Below, one piece after another: positions 44,092 to 54,376 of a DNA stretch of 64,000 nt. The position numbers and the translations under genes were made by a program. The notes below the pieces were generated by a model. It was not told where the DNA came from, did no database searches, and saw only the letters and a list, made by a program, of their open reading frames with translations. Source of the DNA: an uncultured Pseudokineococcus sp. (GTDB taxonomy: Bacteria; Actinomycetota; Actinomycetes; Actinomycetales; Quadrisphaeraceae); assembly GCF_947495735.1 (NCBI RefSeq), contig NZ_CANMAA010000006.1:1-64000 (forward strand), given 5' to 3'. Every line of letters starts with the position of its first letter. The stretch's first letter is position 1.

Positions 44092-45447
44092 GTGGCCAGG
44101 CTCTTCGGCACCGACGGGGTGCGGGGCGTCGCGAACGTCGCCGTCACCGCCGAGCTCGCGCTGGACCTGTCGGTGGCGGCGGCGCACGTGCTCGCGGACA
44201 TCGGGGCGTTCGCCGGGCACCGGCCGCGCGCTGTCGTCGGGCGCGACCCGCGGGCGTCGGGGGAGTTCCTCGCCGCCGCGGTGACCGCGGGTCTGGCGAG
44301 CGCCGGGGTCGACGTCGACGACGTCGGCGTCGTGCCCACGCCCGCCGTCGCGGCGATCGTGGCCGCCACCGGGGCCGACCTGGGCGTGGTGCTGTCCGCC
44401 TCGCACAACCCGATGGCCGACAACGGCATCAAGTTCTTCGCCCGCGGCGGGCACAAGCTGCCCGACGACGTCGAGGACGCGATCGAGCGGCGCGTCGGCG
44501 AGACGTGGGCCCGCCCCACCGGCCCCGGCGTCGGCCGGGTCCGTCGCGACGACGAGGCGGGGCCCGCCTGGGCGCGCGCCCTCGGCGAGGCGGTGCCCCA
44601 CCGCCTCGACGGCCTGCGCGTCGTCGTGGACTGCGCCCACGGCGCGGCCAGCGCCCTGGGGCCGCTGGCCCTGGCCTCCGCCGGTGCGGACGTCGTGGTC
44701 GTCGGCGCCTCGCCCGACGGGGTGAACATCAACGACGGCGTGGGGTCGACGCACCCCGCGGGCCTGCAGGCGGCGGTCGTCGAGCACGGCGCGGACGTCG
44801 GGGTCGCCTACGACGGCGACGCGGACCGGTGCCTCGCGGTGGACGCCACGGGGGCGCTCGTGGACGGCGACCAGATCATGGGCGTGCTGGCGCTCGCGCT
44901 GCACGAGCGCGGCGAGCTGCGCGGGGACGTCCTCGTGACCACGGTGATGAGCAACCTCGGCCTCGTCCTCGCGATGGAGGGCGCCGGCATCCGCTGCGAG
45001 CGCACCGCCGTGGGCGACCGGTACGTGCTCGAGGCGATGCGCCGCGGCGGCTACGCGCTCGGCGGCGAGCAGTCCGGGCACCTGCTGCTGCTCGACCACG
45101 CGACGACGGGCGACGGCGTCCTGACCTCGCTGCACCTGCTCGCCCGCGTCGCCCAGACCGGTCGTCCGCTCGCCGAGCTCGCCGCGGCCATCCCGCGCCT
45201 GCCGCAGGTGCTGGTGAACGTGCCCGGGGTCGACCGCTCGGCCGCGGGCACGGACCCGGGCGTGCGCGACGCGGTGGAGGCGGCCGAGGCCGAGCTCGGC
45301 GAGACCGGCCGGGTGCTGCTGCGCCCCTCGGGCACCGAGCCGCTGGTGCGCGTGATGGTCGAGGCGCCGAGCGCCGAGACCGCCCAGGCCGTGGCCGACC
45401 GCCTGGCCGACGTCGTCCGCCGCCGCCTGGCGCTGCGCGAGGACTGA
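44092..45447 (+). CDS. glmM: phosphoglucosamine mutase
   Basis: 451 aa. Converts glucosamine-6-phosphate to glucosamine-1-phosphate for UDP-GlcNAc and peptidoglycan. Active-site serine in [18 protein letters not shown] (about 102), metal loop [13 protein letters not shown], sugar loop [11 protein letters not shown] and phosphate loop [14 protein letters not shown]. The GTG at 44092 follows CGGAGGA and gives [11 protein letters not shown]. glmS, the previous pathway step, lies 2.2 kb downstream. Confidence 0.97.
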   Translation: MARLFGTDGVRGVANVAVTAELALDLSVAAAHVLADIGAFAGHRPRAVVGRDPRASGEFLAAAVTAGLASAGVDVDDVGVVPTPAVAAIVAATGADLGVVLSASHNPMADNGIKFFARGGHKLPDDVEDAIERRVGETWARPTGPGVGRVRRDDEAGPAWARALGEAVPHRLDGLRVVVDCAHGAASALGPLALASAGADVVVVGASPDGVNINDGVGSTHPAGLQAAVVEHGADVGVAYDGDADRCLAVDATGALVDGDQIMGVLALALHERGELRGDVLVTTVMSNLGLVLAMEGAGIRCERTAVGDRYVLEAMRRGGYALGGEQSGHLLLLDHATTGDGVLTSLHLLARVAQTGRPLAELAAAIPRLPQVLVNVPGVDRSAAGTDPGVRDAVEAAEAELGETGRVLLRPSGTEPLVRVMVEAPSAETAQAVADRLADVVRRRLALRED

Positions 45448-45526
45448 CGGCGCCGACCGCCGCGCGGGGACGGGTGGGCCGAGAACTCGCTGGTCGCAGG
45501 GCGGCGTCGGCGCCATCCTGCACCCC

Positions 45527-46606
45527 GTGCACGTGACGACCTGCTCCGCGGACGACCCCGCCTTCCTCGCCGGCGGCTTCAGCGCCTGGCACGCGGCCCT
45601 CGAGGCGGGCCGCCACCACGACCTCCCCTCGGCAGCGCCCTGGCCCGCGGCGCAGGCGCGCGCCGAGCTGGCGCACCCCGTCTCGTGGGAGCACGGGGCC
45701 GCCTTGTCGGCGGTGGGGTCCGGCGCCGTCGTCGGCGCCGCCCGCGCGGACCTGCCGCAGCGGGACAACCGCGACGTCGTCTTCGTGGACCTGGCCGTGC
45801 CCGGCCCCCACCGCCGCCGCGGCACCGGCACGGCGCTCCTGCGGGCCGTCTGCGACCTGGCCGAGGCCGAGGGGCGCCCGAGGCTGCTGACCGAGGTGGC
45901 CGTGCCGCTGGGGGCCGACGTCGCCCGGTGGCCGGGCACCGCGTTCGCCGCCCGGTCCGGGTTCTCGCTCGGCGTCGCCGACGTCCGCCGCGAGCTGCCC
46001 CTGCCCCCCGACGCCGGGCTCCTGGCCGGCCTGCGGGCGGGCGCCGCGCCCCTCGCGGCCGGCTACCGCTGGGGGGTGGTCCGCGGCACCCCCAGCCGTC
46101 GCGACGCCGCCGCGATGGCGGAGCTCTCCTCGCGGATGCTCTCCGAGGCCCCGCAGGACGACCTCGTCCTTCAGCCCGAGGACGTCGACGCCGGCAGGGT
46201 CCTGGAGGAGCACGGGCGCTCGCAGGCCCTGCGGCGCACGACGTGGGTCGCCCTGGCCCGCGCCCTCGACGGGACGACGGCGGGCTACTCCGTCCTCGTG
46301 CGCAGCGAGCACGAGCCCGGCGTCCTGCACCAGTGGGACACGCTCGTGCTGCCCGAGCACCGCGGGCACCGCCTCGGCCTGCTGCTCAAGGTCGACTGCC
46401 TCGCGCGGGCGCTCGCCGACGGGGAGGCCGAGGGGTGGGCGGGGGACCTGCGGGCGGTGCGGACGTACAACGCCGCCAGCAACGCCCCGATGATCGCCGT
46501 CAACGAGGCCATGGGGTTCCGCCCCGTCGAGCTCCTGCACGAGATGCAGGCCGAGGTCGCGGACGTGCGCGCGGCGCTGGCCGGTCGGGCCGCGGCGCGC
46601 GGCTGA
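45527..46606 (+). CDS. two-domain GNAT acetyltransferase
   Basis: 359 aa with two GNAT-like halves. Half 1 has the acetyl-CoA loop VPGPHRRRGTGTALLRAVCD (about 91-110). Half 2 has VLPEHRGHRLGLLLKVDCLA (about 280) and the final RTYNAASNAPMIAVNEAMGF. The double fold resembles mycothiol synthase or Eis-type proteins, but I cannot name the substrate. The GTG at 45527 lacks a ribosome-binding site and has CATCCT 7 bases upstream, suggesting a leaderless message. It converges on coaA with only 3 bases between stops. Confidence 0.75.
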   Translation: MHVTTCSADDPAFLAGGFSAWHAALEAGRHHDLPSAAPWPAAQARAELAHPVSWEHGAALSAVGSGAVVGAARADLPQRDNRDVVFVDLAVPGPHRRRGTGTALLRAVCDLAEAEGRPRLLTEVAVPLGADVARWPGTAFAARSGFSLGVADVRRELPLPPDAGLLAGLRAGAAPLAAGYRWGVVRGTPSRRDAAAMAELSSRMLSEAPQDDLVLQPEDVDAGRVLEEHGRSQALRRTTWVALARALDGTTAGYSVLVRSEHEPGVLHQWDTLVLPEHRGHRLGLLLKVDCLARALADGEAEGWAGDLRAVRTYNAASNAPMIAVNEAMGFRPVELLHEMQAEVADVRAALAGRAAARG

Positions 46607-46609
46607 GCG

Positions 46610-47551
46610 TCAGACCTTCCGCAGCCGCACGCGGCGGACCGTGTGGTCGGCGTCCTTGGTGAGCACGAGGGACGCGCGCCCGCGGGTGGGCTGGACGTTC
46701 TCGACGAGGTTCGGCTCGTTGACCGCGCCCCAGATCTCCAGGGCCAGGGCGGTCGCCTGCTCGTCGGTGAGGTCCGCGAACCGGCGGAAGTAGGACTCCG
46801 GGCGGCTGAAGGCGGTCTCCCGCAGCCGCAGGAAGCGCTCGACGTACCAGCTGCGGACGTCGGGGGTCCGCGCGTCGACGTAGATCGTGAAGTCGAAGAA
46901 GTCGCCGACGGCGAGCCCCTGGCGCCCGTCGGCGCGGGGGCGGGCGGGCTGCAGGACGTTGAGCCCCTCGACGAGCAGGACGTCGGGCCGCCGGACGACG
47001 ACCTGGGCCCCCGGGACGATGTCGTACACGAGGTGGCTGTAGAGCGGGGCGCGGACCTCCTCGGCCCCGGACTTGACCGCCTGGACGAAGCGCAGCAGCG
47101 CGCGCCGGTCGTAGGACTCGGGGAACCCCTTGCGCTGGAGCAGTCCCCGGCGCTCGAGCTCGGCGTTGGGGTGCAGGAAGCCGTCGGTGGTCACGAGCTC
47201 GACGCGGGGCGTGCTGGGCCAGCGCGCGAGCAGCTCGCGCAGCACGCGGGCCGTCGTGGACTTGCCCACGGCCACCGACCCCGCCACGCCGACGACGAAG
47301 GGCGTGGGCGCCGTCCGCTCGCCGAGGAAGGCCGCGCGCGCCGCGTGCAGCGCTCGGGCGGCCTCGACGTAGAGCTCGACGAGGCGCGAGAGCGGCAGGT
47401 AGACCTCCTGGACCTCGGCGAGGTCGATCGGCTCGCCCAGGCCGGCCAGGCTCTCCAGGTCCTCCTCCGCCAGCTGCAGCGGGGTCGCGGGCGCGAGGGC
47501 GCTCCAGGCGTCCCGGTCGAGCTCGACGTACGGGGAGGAGTCGGCGGCCAC
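46610..47551 (-). CDS. coaA: pantothenate kinase, type I
   Basis: 313 aa. Phosphorylates pantothenate, the first step to coenzyme A. P loop [20 protein letters not shown], the [20 protein letters not shown] segment, [15 protein letters not shown], and the C-terminal [14 protein letters not shown]. This is the feedback-regulated prokaryotic type, not CoaX. The GTG at 47551 has no clear ribosome-binding site. It is divergent from glmS, with 87 bases between the starts. Confidence 0.96.
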   Translation of the reverse strand: MAADSSPYVELDRDAWSALAPATPLQLAEEDLESLAGLGEPIDLAEVQEVYLPLSRLVELYVEAARALHAARAAFLGERTAPTPFVVGVAGSVAVGKSTTARVLRELLARWPSTPRVELVTTDGFLHPNAELERRGLLQRKGFPESYDRRALLRFVQAVKSGAEEVRAPLYSHLVYDIVPGAQVVVRRPDVLLVEGLNVLQPARPRADGRQGLAVGDFFDFTIYVDARTPDVRSWYVERFLRLRETAFSRPESYFRRFADLTDEQATALALEIWGAVNEPNLVENVQPTRGRASLVLTKDADHTVRRVRLRKV

Positions 47552-47625
47552 GGGCGTCGATGGTGCCAGGCGCCCGCGGGTCGCCCGCGGGTGCGTCGCG
47601 GAGCGGGGGCCGGACGCGGCGCACC

Positions 47626-47631
47626 TACGCT
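47626..47631 (+). promoter_or_regulatory. glmS -10 element, leaderless start
   Basis: TACGCT ends 7 bases before the glmS ATG, and no Shine-Dalgarno sequence exists. Transcription would begin at or next to the A of the ATG. No clear -35 is visible. Confidence 0.5.
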
Positions 47632-47638
47632 GGCGCCC

Positions 47639-49525
47639 ATGTGCGGGATCGTGGGGTACGTCGGGTCAGCGGGCACCGGGAAGGCGCTGGAGGTCGTCGT
47701 CGACGGCCTCGCCCGCCTGGAGTACCGGGGCTACGACTCCGCGGGCGTCGCCCTCGTGGGCGCCGACGGGCTGGCGACGCGCAAGAAGGCGGGCAAGCTC
47801 GCCAACCTGCGGGCCCTGCTCGACGCGGCTCCGATGCAGGAGGCGTCCACCGGCATCGGGCACACCCGCTGGGCGACCCACGGCGGGCCGACCGACGCCA
47901 ACGCCCACCCCCACCTCGCGGGCGCCGGCGAGGACGAGGTCGCCGTCATCCACAACGGCATCATCGAGAACTTCGCCGCCCTGCGCGCCGAGCTCGAGGC
48001 GGACGGCGTCGAGCTGGCCTCGGAGACCGACACCGAGGCGGCCGCGCACGTCCTCGCCGGCCAGCTCGTCGCCGTGCGCGCCGAGGGGCTGACGGGCGGC
48101 GCCGGGCTGACCGAGGCGATGCGCCGCACGTGCCGCCTCCTCGAGGGGGCCTTCACGCTCCTGGCCGTGCGGGCGGGCGACCCGAGCACGGTCGTGGGCG
48201 CGCGGCGGAGCTCGCCGCTCGTCGTGGGCCTCGGCGACGGCGAGACCTTCCTCGGCTCGGACGTGGCGGCCTTCATCTCCCGGACCCGCTCGGCCCTGGC
48301 CCTCGGCCAGGACGAGGTCGTGACCATCACGGCGGACGGCGCCTCCATCACGACCTTCGACGGCGAGCCCGTCGAGGGCTCGCCCTTCCACGTCGACTGG
48401 GACGTCGAGGCCGCGGAGAAGGGCGGCTACCCCTCGTTCATGGCCAAGGAGATCGACGAGCAGCCGCGCGCGGTCGCCGACACCCTCCTGGGTCGCAGCG
48501 ACGCCGAGGGCCGCCTGGTGCTCGACGAGGTGCGCATCTCCACCGACGAGCTCGCCGCGGTCGACAAGGTCGTCGTGATCTCCTGCGGCACGTCGTCCTA
48601 CGCCGGCCAGGTGGCCAAGTACGCGATCGAGCACTGGTGCCGGATCCCCGTCGAGGTCGAGTACGCGCACGAGTTCCGCTACCGCGACCCCGTGGTCGAC
48701 GCCCGCACGCTGGTGGTCTCGATCTCCCAGTCCGGGGAGACGATGGACACGCTGATGGCCGTGCGCCACGCCCGTGAGCTCGGCGCCCGCACGGTCTCCA
48801 TCTGCAACACCAACGGCGCGACGATCCCCCGCGAGTCCGACGCCGTGCTGTACACCCACGCCGGCCCCGAGGTCGCCGTCGCGTCGACCAAGGCGTTCCT
48901 GGCCCAGATCACCGCGTGCTACCTGCTGGGGCTCTACCTCGGGTCGCTCAAGGGGACGGCCTCGGCGGCCCTGGTCAAGGACGTCCTCGACGAGCTGCAC
49001 GCCATGCCGGAGAAGATCCAGACGGTCCTCGACGGCCTGGAGCGCGTGCGCGAGATCGCCCGCTTCATGGCCGACTCCCGCTCCGTGCTGTTCCTCGGCC
49101 GGCACGTGGGCTACCCCGTGGCGCTCGAGGGCGCGCTGAAGCTCAAGGAGCTCGCCTACATCCACGCCGAGGGCTTCGCCGCCGGCGAGCTCAAGCACGG
49201 GCCGATCGCGCTCATCGACGCCGGGCAGCCCGTCTTCGTCGTCGTCCCGCCGCCGAGCAGCCCGCACGGCCTGCACGGCAAGGTCGTCTCCAACATCCAG
49301 GAGATCCGCGCCCGCGGCGCCCGCACCCTCGTCATCGCCGAGGAGGGCGACGAGGGCGTGGCGCCCTACGCGGAGGAGGTCATCCGGGTGCCGGCGTGCC
49401 CGCCGCTGCTGATGCCGCTGCTGACCGTCGTCCCGCTGCAGGTCTTCGCCGCCGAGCTCGCCACGGCCAAGGGGCTCGACGTCGACCAGCCGCGCAACCT
49501 CGCCAAGTCCGTCACGGTCGAGTGA
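47639..49525 (+). CDS. glmS: glutamine-fructose-6-phosphate aminotransferase
   Basis: 628 aa. Makes glucosamine-6-phosphate from fructose-6-phosphate and glutamine. Cys2 of [10 protein letters not shown] is the glutaminase nucleophile; [10 protein letters not shown] and [12 protein letters not shown] belong to that domain. The two SIS domains show [31 protein letters not shown] and [20 protein letters not shown]. The end [13 protein letters not shown] is canonical. No glmS ribozyme is present upstream, as expected outside Firmicutes. acpS follows 7 bases after the stop. Confidence 0.98.
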   Translation: MCGIVGYVGSAGTGKALEVVVDGLARLEYRGYDSAGVALVGADGLATRKKAGKLANLRALLDAAPMQEASTGIGHTRWATHGGPTDANAHPHLAGAGEDEVAVIHNGIIENFAALRAELEADGVELASETDTEAAAHVLAGQLVAVRAEGLTGGAGLTEAMRRTCRLLEGAFTLLAVRAGDPSTVVGARRSSPLVVGLGDGETFLGSDVAAFISRTRSALALGQDEVVTITADGASITTFDGEPVEGSPFHVDWDVEAAEKGGYPSFMAKEIDEQPRAVADTLLGRSDAEGRLVLDEVRISTDELAAVDKVVVISCGTSSYAGQVAKYAIEHWCRIPVEVEYAHEFRYRDPVVDARTLVVSISQSGETMDTLMAVRHARELGARTVSICNTNGATIPRESDAVLYTHAGPEVAVASTKAFLAQITACYLLGLYLGSLKGTASAALVKDVLDELHAMPEKIQTVLDGLERVREIARFMADSRSVLFLGRHVGYPVALEGALKLKELAYIHAEGFAAGELKHGPIALIDAGQPVFVVVPPPSSPHGLHGKVVSNIQEIRARGARTLVIAEEGDEGVAPYAEEVIRVPACPPLLMPLLTVVPLQVFAAELATAKGLDVDQPRNLAKSVTVE

Positions 49526-49532
49526 GCCGGCC

Positions 49533-50060
49533 GTGACGCCTCCCGCGCCCGGCGGTGGTCCGGTCGGCCCCGGAGCCGGGGGAGGCGTCGTCGGCGTGGG
49601 CGTCGACGTGGTGGGGATCGAGCGGTTCGCCGCGGTGCTGGCGCGCGGGGGCGCCCTGCGCGCGCGGCTCTTCGACCCCGACGAGGCCGACCTGCCGGTG
49701 CGCTCGCTGGCGGCGCGCTTCGCCGCCAAGGAGGCCCTCGCCAAGGCGCTCGGTGCCCCGCCGGGGCTGCGCTGGCGCGACGCCCGCGTGCGCCGGGGCG
49801 ACCACGGCGCCCCCTGGCTGGAGCTGCGGGGAGGCGTGGCGCTGCGCGCCGCCGAGCTGGGCGTCGGGGCGGTGCACCTCTCGCTCAGCCACGACGCCGG
49901 CATCGCCACGGCGTTCGTCGTCGCCGAGCGCGCCCCGGCCACCGCTCTCCCGCCGGCCGCCCCCGCCCCCGGACCGCCGTCGCGTCCGGCGCCGCCCGTC
50001 CCCGGTGCGCCGCCCGCTGCTCCGGGCCGCCCGCACCCCGACCCGACGCACCCGTCCTGA
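49533..50060 (+). CDS. acpS: holo-[acyl-carrier-protein] synthase
   Basis: 175 aa. Transfers phosphopantetheine from CoA to ACP. Magnesium-site Asp in [27 protein letters not shown] with the conserved Glu, and the final strand [19 protein letters not shown]. Residues 1-18 and about 130-175 are extra; the C-terminal tail is Pro/Ala-rich and probably disordered. The GTG at 49533 has a weak ribosome-binding site, and the gene is likely coupled to glmS. Confidence 0.93.
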   Translation: MTPPAPGGGPVGPGAGGGVVGVGVDVVGIERFAAVLARGGALRARLFDPDEADLPVRSLAARFAAKEALAKALGAPPGLRWRDARVRRGDHGAPWLELRGGVALRAAELGVGAVHLSLSHDAGIATAFVVAERAPATALPPAAPAPGPPSRPAPPVPGAPPAAPGRPHPDPTHPS

Positions 50061-50133
50061 CCGGCTCGGGCTGACCGGCCCGAGCTGACCCGCCCGTCCC
50101 GACCCCGCCCGCCCCGAGCCCGAGGAGCCCCGC

Positions 50134-51663
50134 GTGACCAGCGCCCACGCCGTCGACGCCGTCCGCGCCGCCGAGGAGTCCGCCGCCGCCGACCTGCCCG
50201 AGGGGCTGGCGACGCTCGTCGGACGGGCCAGCGCGGCCCTGGCCCGCGTCGTCGGCGGCCAGCTGCGCGACGTCGCGGGCAGCGTCTACGGCGCCCGGCT
50301 GGTGCTCCTGGTCGGCTCGGGCACCAACGGGGGCGACGCCCTGCACGCCGGGGCGCTGCTGGCGCGGCGCGGCGCGGCGGTCACCGCCCTGCTGGCCGCG
50401 GGCCGGGCGCACGGGCCGGGGCTGGTGGCGCTGCGCGCCGCCGGCGGCCGCGTGCTCGAGGACGGCGCGGGCGCGCGGGGACGGGCCGCCGTCGCCGGGG
50501 CGGACGTGGTCGTCGACGGGCTGCTCGGCGTCGGGGGACGTCCCGGGCTGGCCGGGGACGCCGCCGCGCTCGCGGGCGCCGCGGCCAGGGCCCGGGCCCG
50601 CGTGGTCGCGGTGGACGTGCCCAGCGGCGTCGACGTCACGACGGGCGCCGTGCCGCCGCCCGCGGAGCCGGGCGGGGCCTCGGCCGTCCGCGCCGACGTG
50701 ACCGTCACCTTCGGCACCGCCAAGCCCTGCCTGCTGCTGCCGCCGGCGTCGGCGCTCGCGGGTCGCGTCGTGGTCGCCCCGATCGGGCTGGCGGAGGACG
50801 ACCTCGGCGACCCCGTCGTCGAGCGCCTCGGCGCCGCCGAGCTCGCGGCCCGATGGCCGCGCCCGCACGGCGAGAGCGACAAGTACTCCCGCGGCGTCCT
50901 CGGCGTGGTCGCCGGCGGGGCCACGTACACGGGGGCGGCGGTGCTCTCCACCGGCGCCGCCGTGCGCGCCGGGGCGGGGATGGTCCGCTACCTCGGTCCG
51001 GTGCCGCCGACCGACCTCGTGCGCGCCCGCTGGCCGGAGGTCGTGCCCGGCCCCGGCCGGGTGCAGGCGTGGCTGCTGGGCCCCGGCGTCGACCCCGACG
51101 ACGAGGGCCAGGGGGAGCACGTGCGCGAGGCTCTCGCCCAGGACGTGCCGTGCGTCGTGGACGCGGGGGCGCTCCCGGCGCTCGTGACCGCCCTCGACGA
51201 GGGGGAGCGGGGCACGGGCAGCACGCTCGTCGTCCCGCACGCCGGGGAGCTGGTCCGCTTCCTCGGCCTGCTGGGGCACGAGTGCGACCGCGAGGACGTG
51301 GTCGCCCGCCCGCTCGAGCTAGCCCAGCGCGCCGCCGACCTCTCGGGCGTCGTGGTCCTCCTGAAGGGGTCGACGACGCTCGTCGTCGCCCCGGGGACCG
51401 ACGGGTCTCGCCTGCCGGTGCGGGCGCAGGCGGACGGGACGCCGTGGCTGGCGACGGCGGGCAGCGGCGACGTCCTCGCGGGGGTCGTCGGCGCGCTGGC
51501 CGCCCTCGGCCTCGCCGCGCGGGACGCCGGCTCGCTCGGGGCGGCCGTGCACGGCCTCGCCGCGCACGCCGCCTCCGGAGGCGGCCCGCTGCACGCCGAG
51601 GCCGTCCTGCACGCGCTGCCCGAGGTCGTCACGGCGCTGCTCGAGGACGTCCCCCGGGCCTGA
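50134..51663 (+). CDS. nnr: bifunctional NAD(P)H-hydrate epimerase/dehydratase
   Basis: 509 aa. Repairs hydrated NADH and NADPH. The N-terminal YjeF epimerase half has LVGSGTNGGDALHAGALLAR (about 65) and VDVPSGVDVTTGAV. The C-terminal ADP-dependent dehydratase half, a ribokinase-like fold, has LLGPGVDPDD, VPHAGELVRFLG and the anion hole TAGSGDVLAGVVGAL. The GTG at 50134 follows CGAGGAG. It is the usual neighbour of acpS and alr. Confidence 0.95.
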   Translation: MTSAHAVDAVRAAEESAAADLPEGLATLVGRASAALARVVGGQLRDVAGSVYGARLVLLVGSGTNGGDALHAGALLARRGAAVTALLAAGRAHGPGLVALRAAGGRVLEDGAGARGRAAVAGADVVVDGLLGVGGRPGLAGDAAALAGAAARARARVVAVDVPSGVDVTTGAVPPPAEPGGASAVRADVTVTFGTAKPCLLLPPASALAGRVVVAPIGLAEDDLGDPVVERLGAAELAARWPRPHGESDKYSRGVLGVVAGGATYTGAAVLSTGAAVRAGAGMVRYLGPVPPTDLVRARWPEVVPGPGRVQAWLLGPGVDPDDEGQGEHVREALAQDVPCVVDAGALPALVTALDEGERGTGSTLVVPHAGELVRFLGLLGHECDREDVVARPLELAQRAADLSGVVVLLKGSTTLVVAPGTDGSRLPVRAQADGTPWLATAGSGDVLAGVVGALAALGLAARDAGSLGAAVHGLAAHAASGGGPLHAEAVLHALPEVVTALLEDVPRA

Positions 51664-51926
51664 CGCGCCGGGACCGGCGAAGGGCGCACGGGGCGGCGGC
51701 GCACCGCGTCGGGGAGCCGGCGGGACCGGGCCGGCGCCGCGTCGGACAGGGAGGGCGGCCACCGGGGGCGCCGCGGCGGCGGCCCCGGCGACCCCGGGGC
51801 CGGGGCGTCCCACGGTGGCGACGTGCGGCCCGTCGGGGGCGCCGCGCCGCAGGAGCCGAGACGACCGAGGTGGCGGAGCAGGGCGTGGTGGCTGCCGCCG
51901 GGAGCCCGGTGCGAGACTGGGCGGCG

Positions 51927-53231
51927 ATGAACGAGCCCGCGGTGGAGCCCGCCGGAACGCACGCCGCCCCGGCCGGCGACGTCCTCCCCGGCGACGTCGT
52001 GCCCGGCGGCGTCCTCCCCGCCCGGGCGGTGGTGGACCTGGACGCCGTGGCCGCCAACACCGGCGTCCTGCGCGAGCGCGCGGGCGGCGCCGCGGTGATG
52101 GCCGTCGTCAAGGCCGACGGCTACGGGCACGGGATGGTCCCCGCGGCGCTCGCCGCGCTCGCCGGCGGCGCCACCTGGCTGGGGGTGGCCCACCTCGCCG
52201 AGGCGCTGGAGCTGCGCGCCGCGGGCGTCCACGCCCCGGTGCTCGCCTGGCTCGTGGTGCCCGGGCAGGACCTGGCCCCCGCCGTGGCCGCCGGCGTCGA
52301 CGTCTCCGCCTCGGCGGTCTGGGCCCTCGAGGCGCTCGCGGACGCCGCGCGCCGCAGCGGGCGCACCGCCCGCGTCCACCTCAAGGTCGACACGGGGCTG
52401 TCGCGCGGCGGCGCCACGGCGGACGACTGGCCCGCGCTCGTGCGCGCCGCCGCCGCGGCGCAGGCCGAGGGCGCGGTCGAGGTCGTGGCCGTGTGGTCGC
52501 ACCTGGCCTCGGCCGACGACGAGGCCTCCGACGACCTGACGCTGCGGCAGGTCGAGCGCCTCTCCGACGCCGTCGAGGTGGCGGCGCGCTGCGGCGTCCG
52601 CCCCTCGCTGCGGCACCTCGCGGCGTCCTCGGGGGTGCTGGCCCACCCGGCCGCCCACCTCGACCTCGTGCGCCCCGGCGTGGCCGTCTACGGCGTCTCG
52701 CCCGCGCCGCAGCGCTTCTCGGCCGCCGACGTCGGGCTGGTCCCGGCCATGTCGCTGCGGGCTCGCCTGGCGCTGGTCAAGGAGGTCGGCGCCGGGGAGG
52801 GCGTCTCCTACGGCCACTCCCACGTCACCGGCGCCCGCACCCGTCTCGCGCTGGTCCCGCTGGGGTACGGCGACGGGCTGCCGCGGCACGCCAGCGGCCG
52901 CGGCCCCGTGGCGCTCGCGGGGCGGCGGTACGCCGTCGCCGGGCGGGTGTGCATGGACCAGGTCGTGCTCGACCTCGGCGACGACGAGGCCGCCCGCGCC
53001 GCCCGCGCCGGGGACGAGGTCGAGGTCTTCGGGTCGGGCGCGGACGGCGGTCCCACCGCCCAGGACTGGGCGGACGCCGCCGGGACCATCGCCTACGAGG
53101 TCGTCACCCGCATCGGGGCGCGGGTGCCCCGCGTCCACGTCGGCGCCGTCGCCGAGCAGCACGGCCTCGCGCCCGCCCGGCGACCGTCCCCCGTCCCCGC
53201 CCCCTCCCGCGGAGCCGGAGGCGTGCGGTGA
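51927..53231 (+). CDS. alr: alanine racemase
   Basis: 434 aa. Makes D-alanine for peptidoglycan. PLP lysine in AVVKADGYGHGMVPAAL (about 55), KVDTGLSRGG, and the catalytic tyrosine in EGVSYGHSHVTG. VAGRVCMDQVVLDLG is also conserved. N-terminal residues 1-30 and a C-terminal Pro-rich tail are extra. The ATG at 51927 has GAGACT 8 bases upstream and no ribosome-binding site, so it may be leaderless. The 263-base gap before it holds no gene that I can support. Confidence 0.95.
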   Translation: MNEPAVEPAGTHAAPAGDVLPGDVVPGGVLPARAVVDLDAVAANTGVLRERAGGAAVMAVVKADGYGHGMVPAALAALAGGATWLGVAHLAEALELRAAGVHAPVLAWLVVPGQDLAPAVAAGVDVSASAVWALEALADAARRSGRTARVHLKVDTGLSRGGATADDWPALVRAAAAAQAEGAVEVVAVWSHLASADDEASDDLTLRQVERLSDAVEVAARCGVRPSLRHLAASSGVLAHPAAHLDLVRPGVAVYGVSPAPQRFSAADVGLVPAMSLRARLALVKEVGAGEGVSYGHSHVTGARTRLALVPLGYGDGLPRHASGRGPVALAGRRYAVAGRVCMDQVVLDLGDDEAARAARAGDEVEVFGSGADGGPTAQDWADAAGTIAYEVVTRIGARVPRVHVGAVAEQHGLAPARRPSPVPAPSRGAGGVR

Positions 53232-54376
53232 CGAGCGGGGACAACCTGCGCCTGCTCCACCTCGGCGCGGGCCTCGCGGCCGCGGGCGCGGGGGCCCTCC
53301 TCGGGCTGGGTGCCGAGCGGCTCGCCGTCGGCCGCCCCCTGCTGCCCGGCCGGCGCCCGCCCCGGCGCGAGGTGCCGCTGGGCTCGCTGTCGGGCCGGCG
53401 GGTGGTCGTCCGCGCCGGGGACGGCACCGAGCTGCACGTGGAGGTGGACGACCTGCCCGAGGCCGAGCGCGCCGCCGCGGAGGCCGAGCGCCGCCCGACG
53501 GTCGTCCTCAGCCACGGCTACGGGCTGAACCTCGACTTCTGGCACGTCCAGCGCCTCGCCCTGCGCGGCCGCTACCGCCTGGTGCTGTGGGACCAGCGGG
53601 GCCACGGCCGCTCCGAGCGCGGGCCGAAGGGGTCGGCGACGATCGACCAGGTCGGCGAGGACCTCGAGGACGTCATCGCGGCGACCTGCCCGGAGGGTCC
53701 CCTCGTCCTGCTCGGGCACTCGATGGGCGGCATGGCCGTCATGGCGCTGGCGTCGCGGCGCCCCGACCTCGTCGCCGAGCGCGTCGTCGGGACGGCGCTG
53801 ATCGCCACCAGCGCCGGCGGCATGGACACCAACGACTTCGGCCTCGCGGCCCTGGCGCCGCTCCTGCACCGGTTCGCCCCCACCGCGCTCGGCCTGCTGA
53901 GCCGGCAGGCGGCCCTGGTGGAGCGCACCCGCGCGCTCGGCGGCGACCTGGAGTCGGTGCTGGTGCGGCACTGGTCCTACGCCTCCCCGGTGCCCCAGGA
54001 CCTCGTCGACTTCACCGCGCACATGATCGCCGGCACGAGCGTGGCGGTCATCGACGACTTCTTCCCGGCCTTCGCCCTGCACGACAAGGCCGAGGCGCTC
54101 GAGGCCCTGTCCGGCGGGGAGGTGCTCGTGCTCGTCGGCGACGGCGACCTGCTGACGCCGCCCTCCTACAGCGAGGACATCCTGCGGCGGCTGCCGACGG
54201 CCGAGTACGTGCTCGTCCGCGACGGCGGGCACCTGGTGCCGCTGGAGCACCCCGAGGTCGTGCAGGACGCCGTCGAGCACCTCCTCGCGCGCGCCGCCCG
54301 CGTGGTCGAGCACGACCGTGCGCAGGCGGTCGCCGAGACCGCGCAGGACGCCCTCCCCGAGGGGGGCGCGGGGTGA
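53228..54376 (+). CDS. alpha/beta-hydrolase fold protein
   Basis: 382 aa. An N-terminal hydrophobic helix (LRLLHLGAGLAAAGAGALLG, about 7-26) suggests a membrane anchor or signal. The hydrolase core has VVLSHGYGLNLDFW, LVLWDQRGHGRSERG, the nucleophile elbow LLGHSMGGMAVMAL, Asp in VLVGDGDLLTPP and His in VRDGGHLVPLEHP, a full catalytic triad. The substrate is unknown; a lipase or esterase is likely. Both ends overlap neighbours by 4 bases (alr, tsaE), a common arrangement in actinobacteria. Confidence 0.9.
   Translation: MTSGDNLRLLHLGAGLAAAGAGALLGLGAERLAVGRPLLPGRRPPRREVPLGSLSGRRVVVRAGDGTELHVEVDDLPEAERAAAEAERRPTVVLSHGYGLNLDFWHVQRLALRGRYRLVLWDQRGHGRSERGPKGSATIDQVGEDLEDVIAATCPEGPLVLLGHSMGGMAVMALASRRPDLVAERVVGTALIATSAGGMDTNDFGLAALAPLLHRFAPTALGLLSRQAALVERTRALGGDLESVLVRHWSYASPVPQDLVDFTAHMIAGTSVAVIDDFFPAFALHDKAEALEALSGGEVLVLVGDGDLLTPPSYSEDILRRLPTAEYVLVRDGGHLVPLEHPEVVQDAVEHLLARAARVVEHDRAQAVAETAQDALPEGGAG

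Noticed and set aside
47552-47638. glmS ribozyme upstream of glmS
   Set aside because: Only 87 bases separate the divergent starts and the transcript seems leaderless; no ribozyme core is visible.
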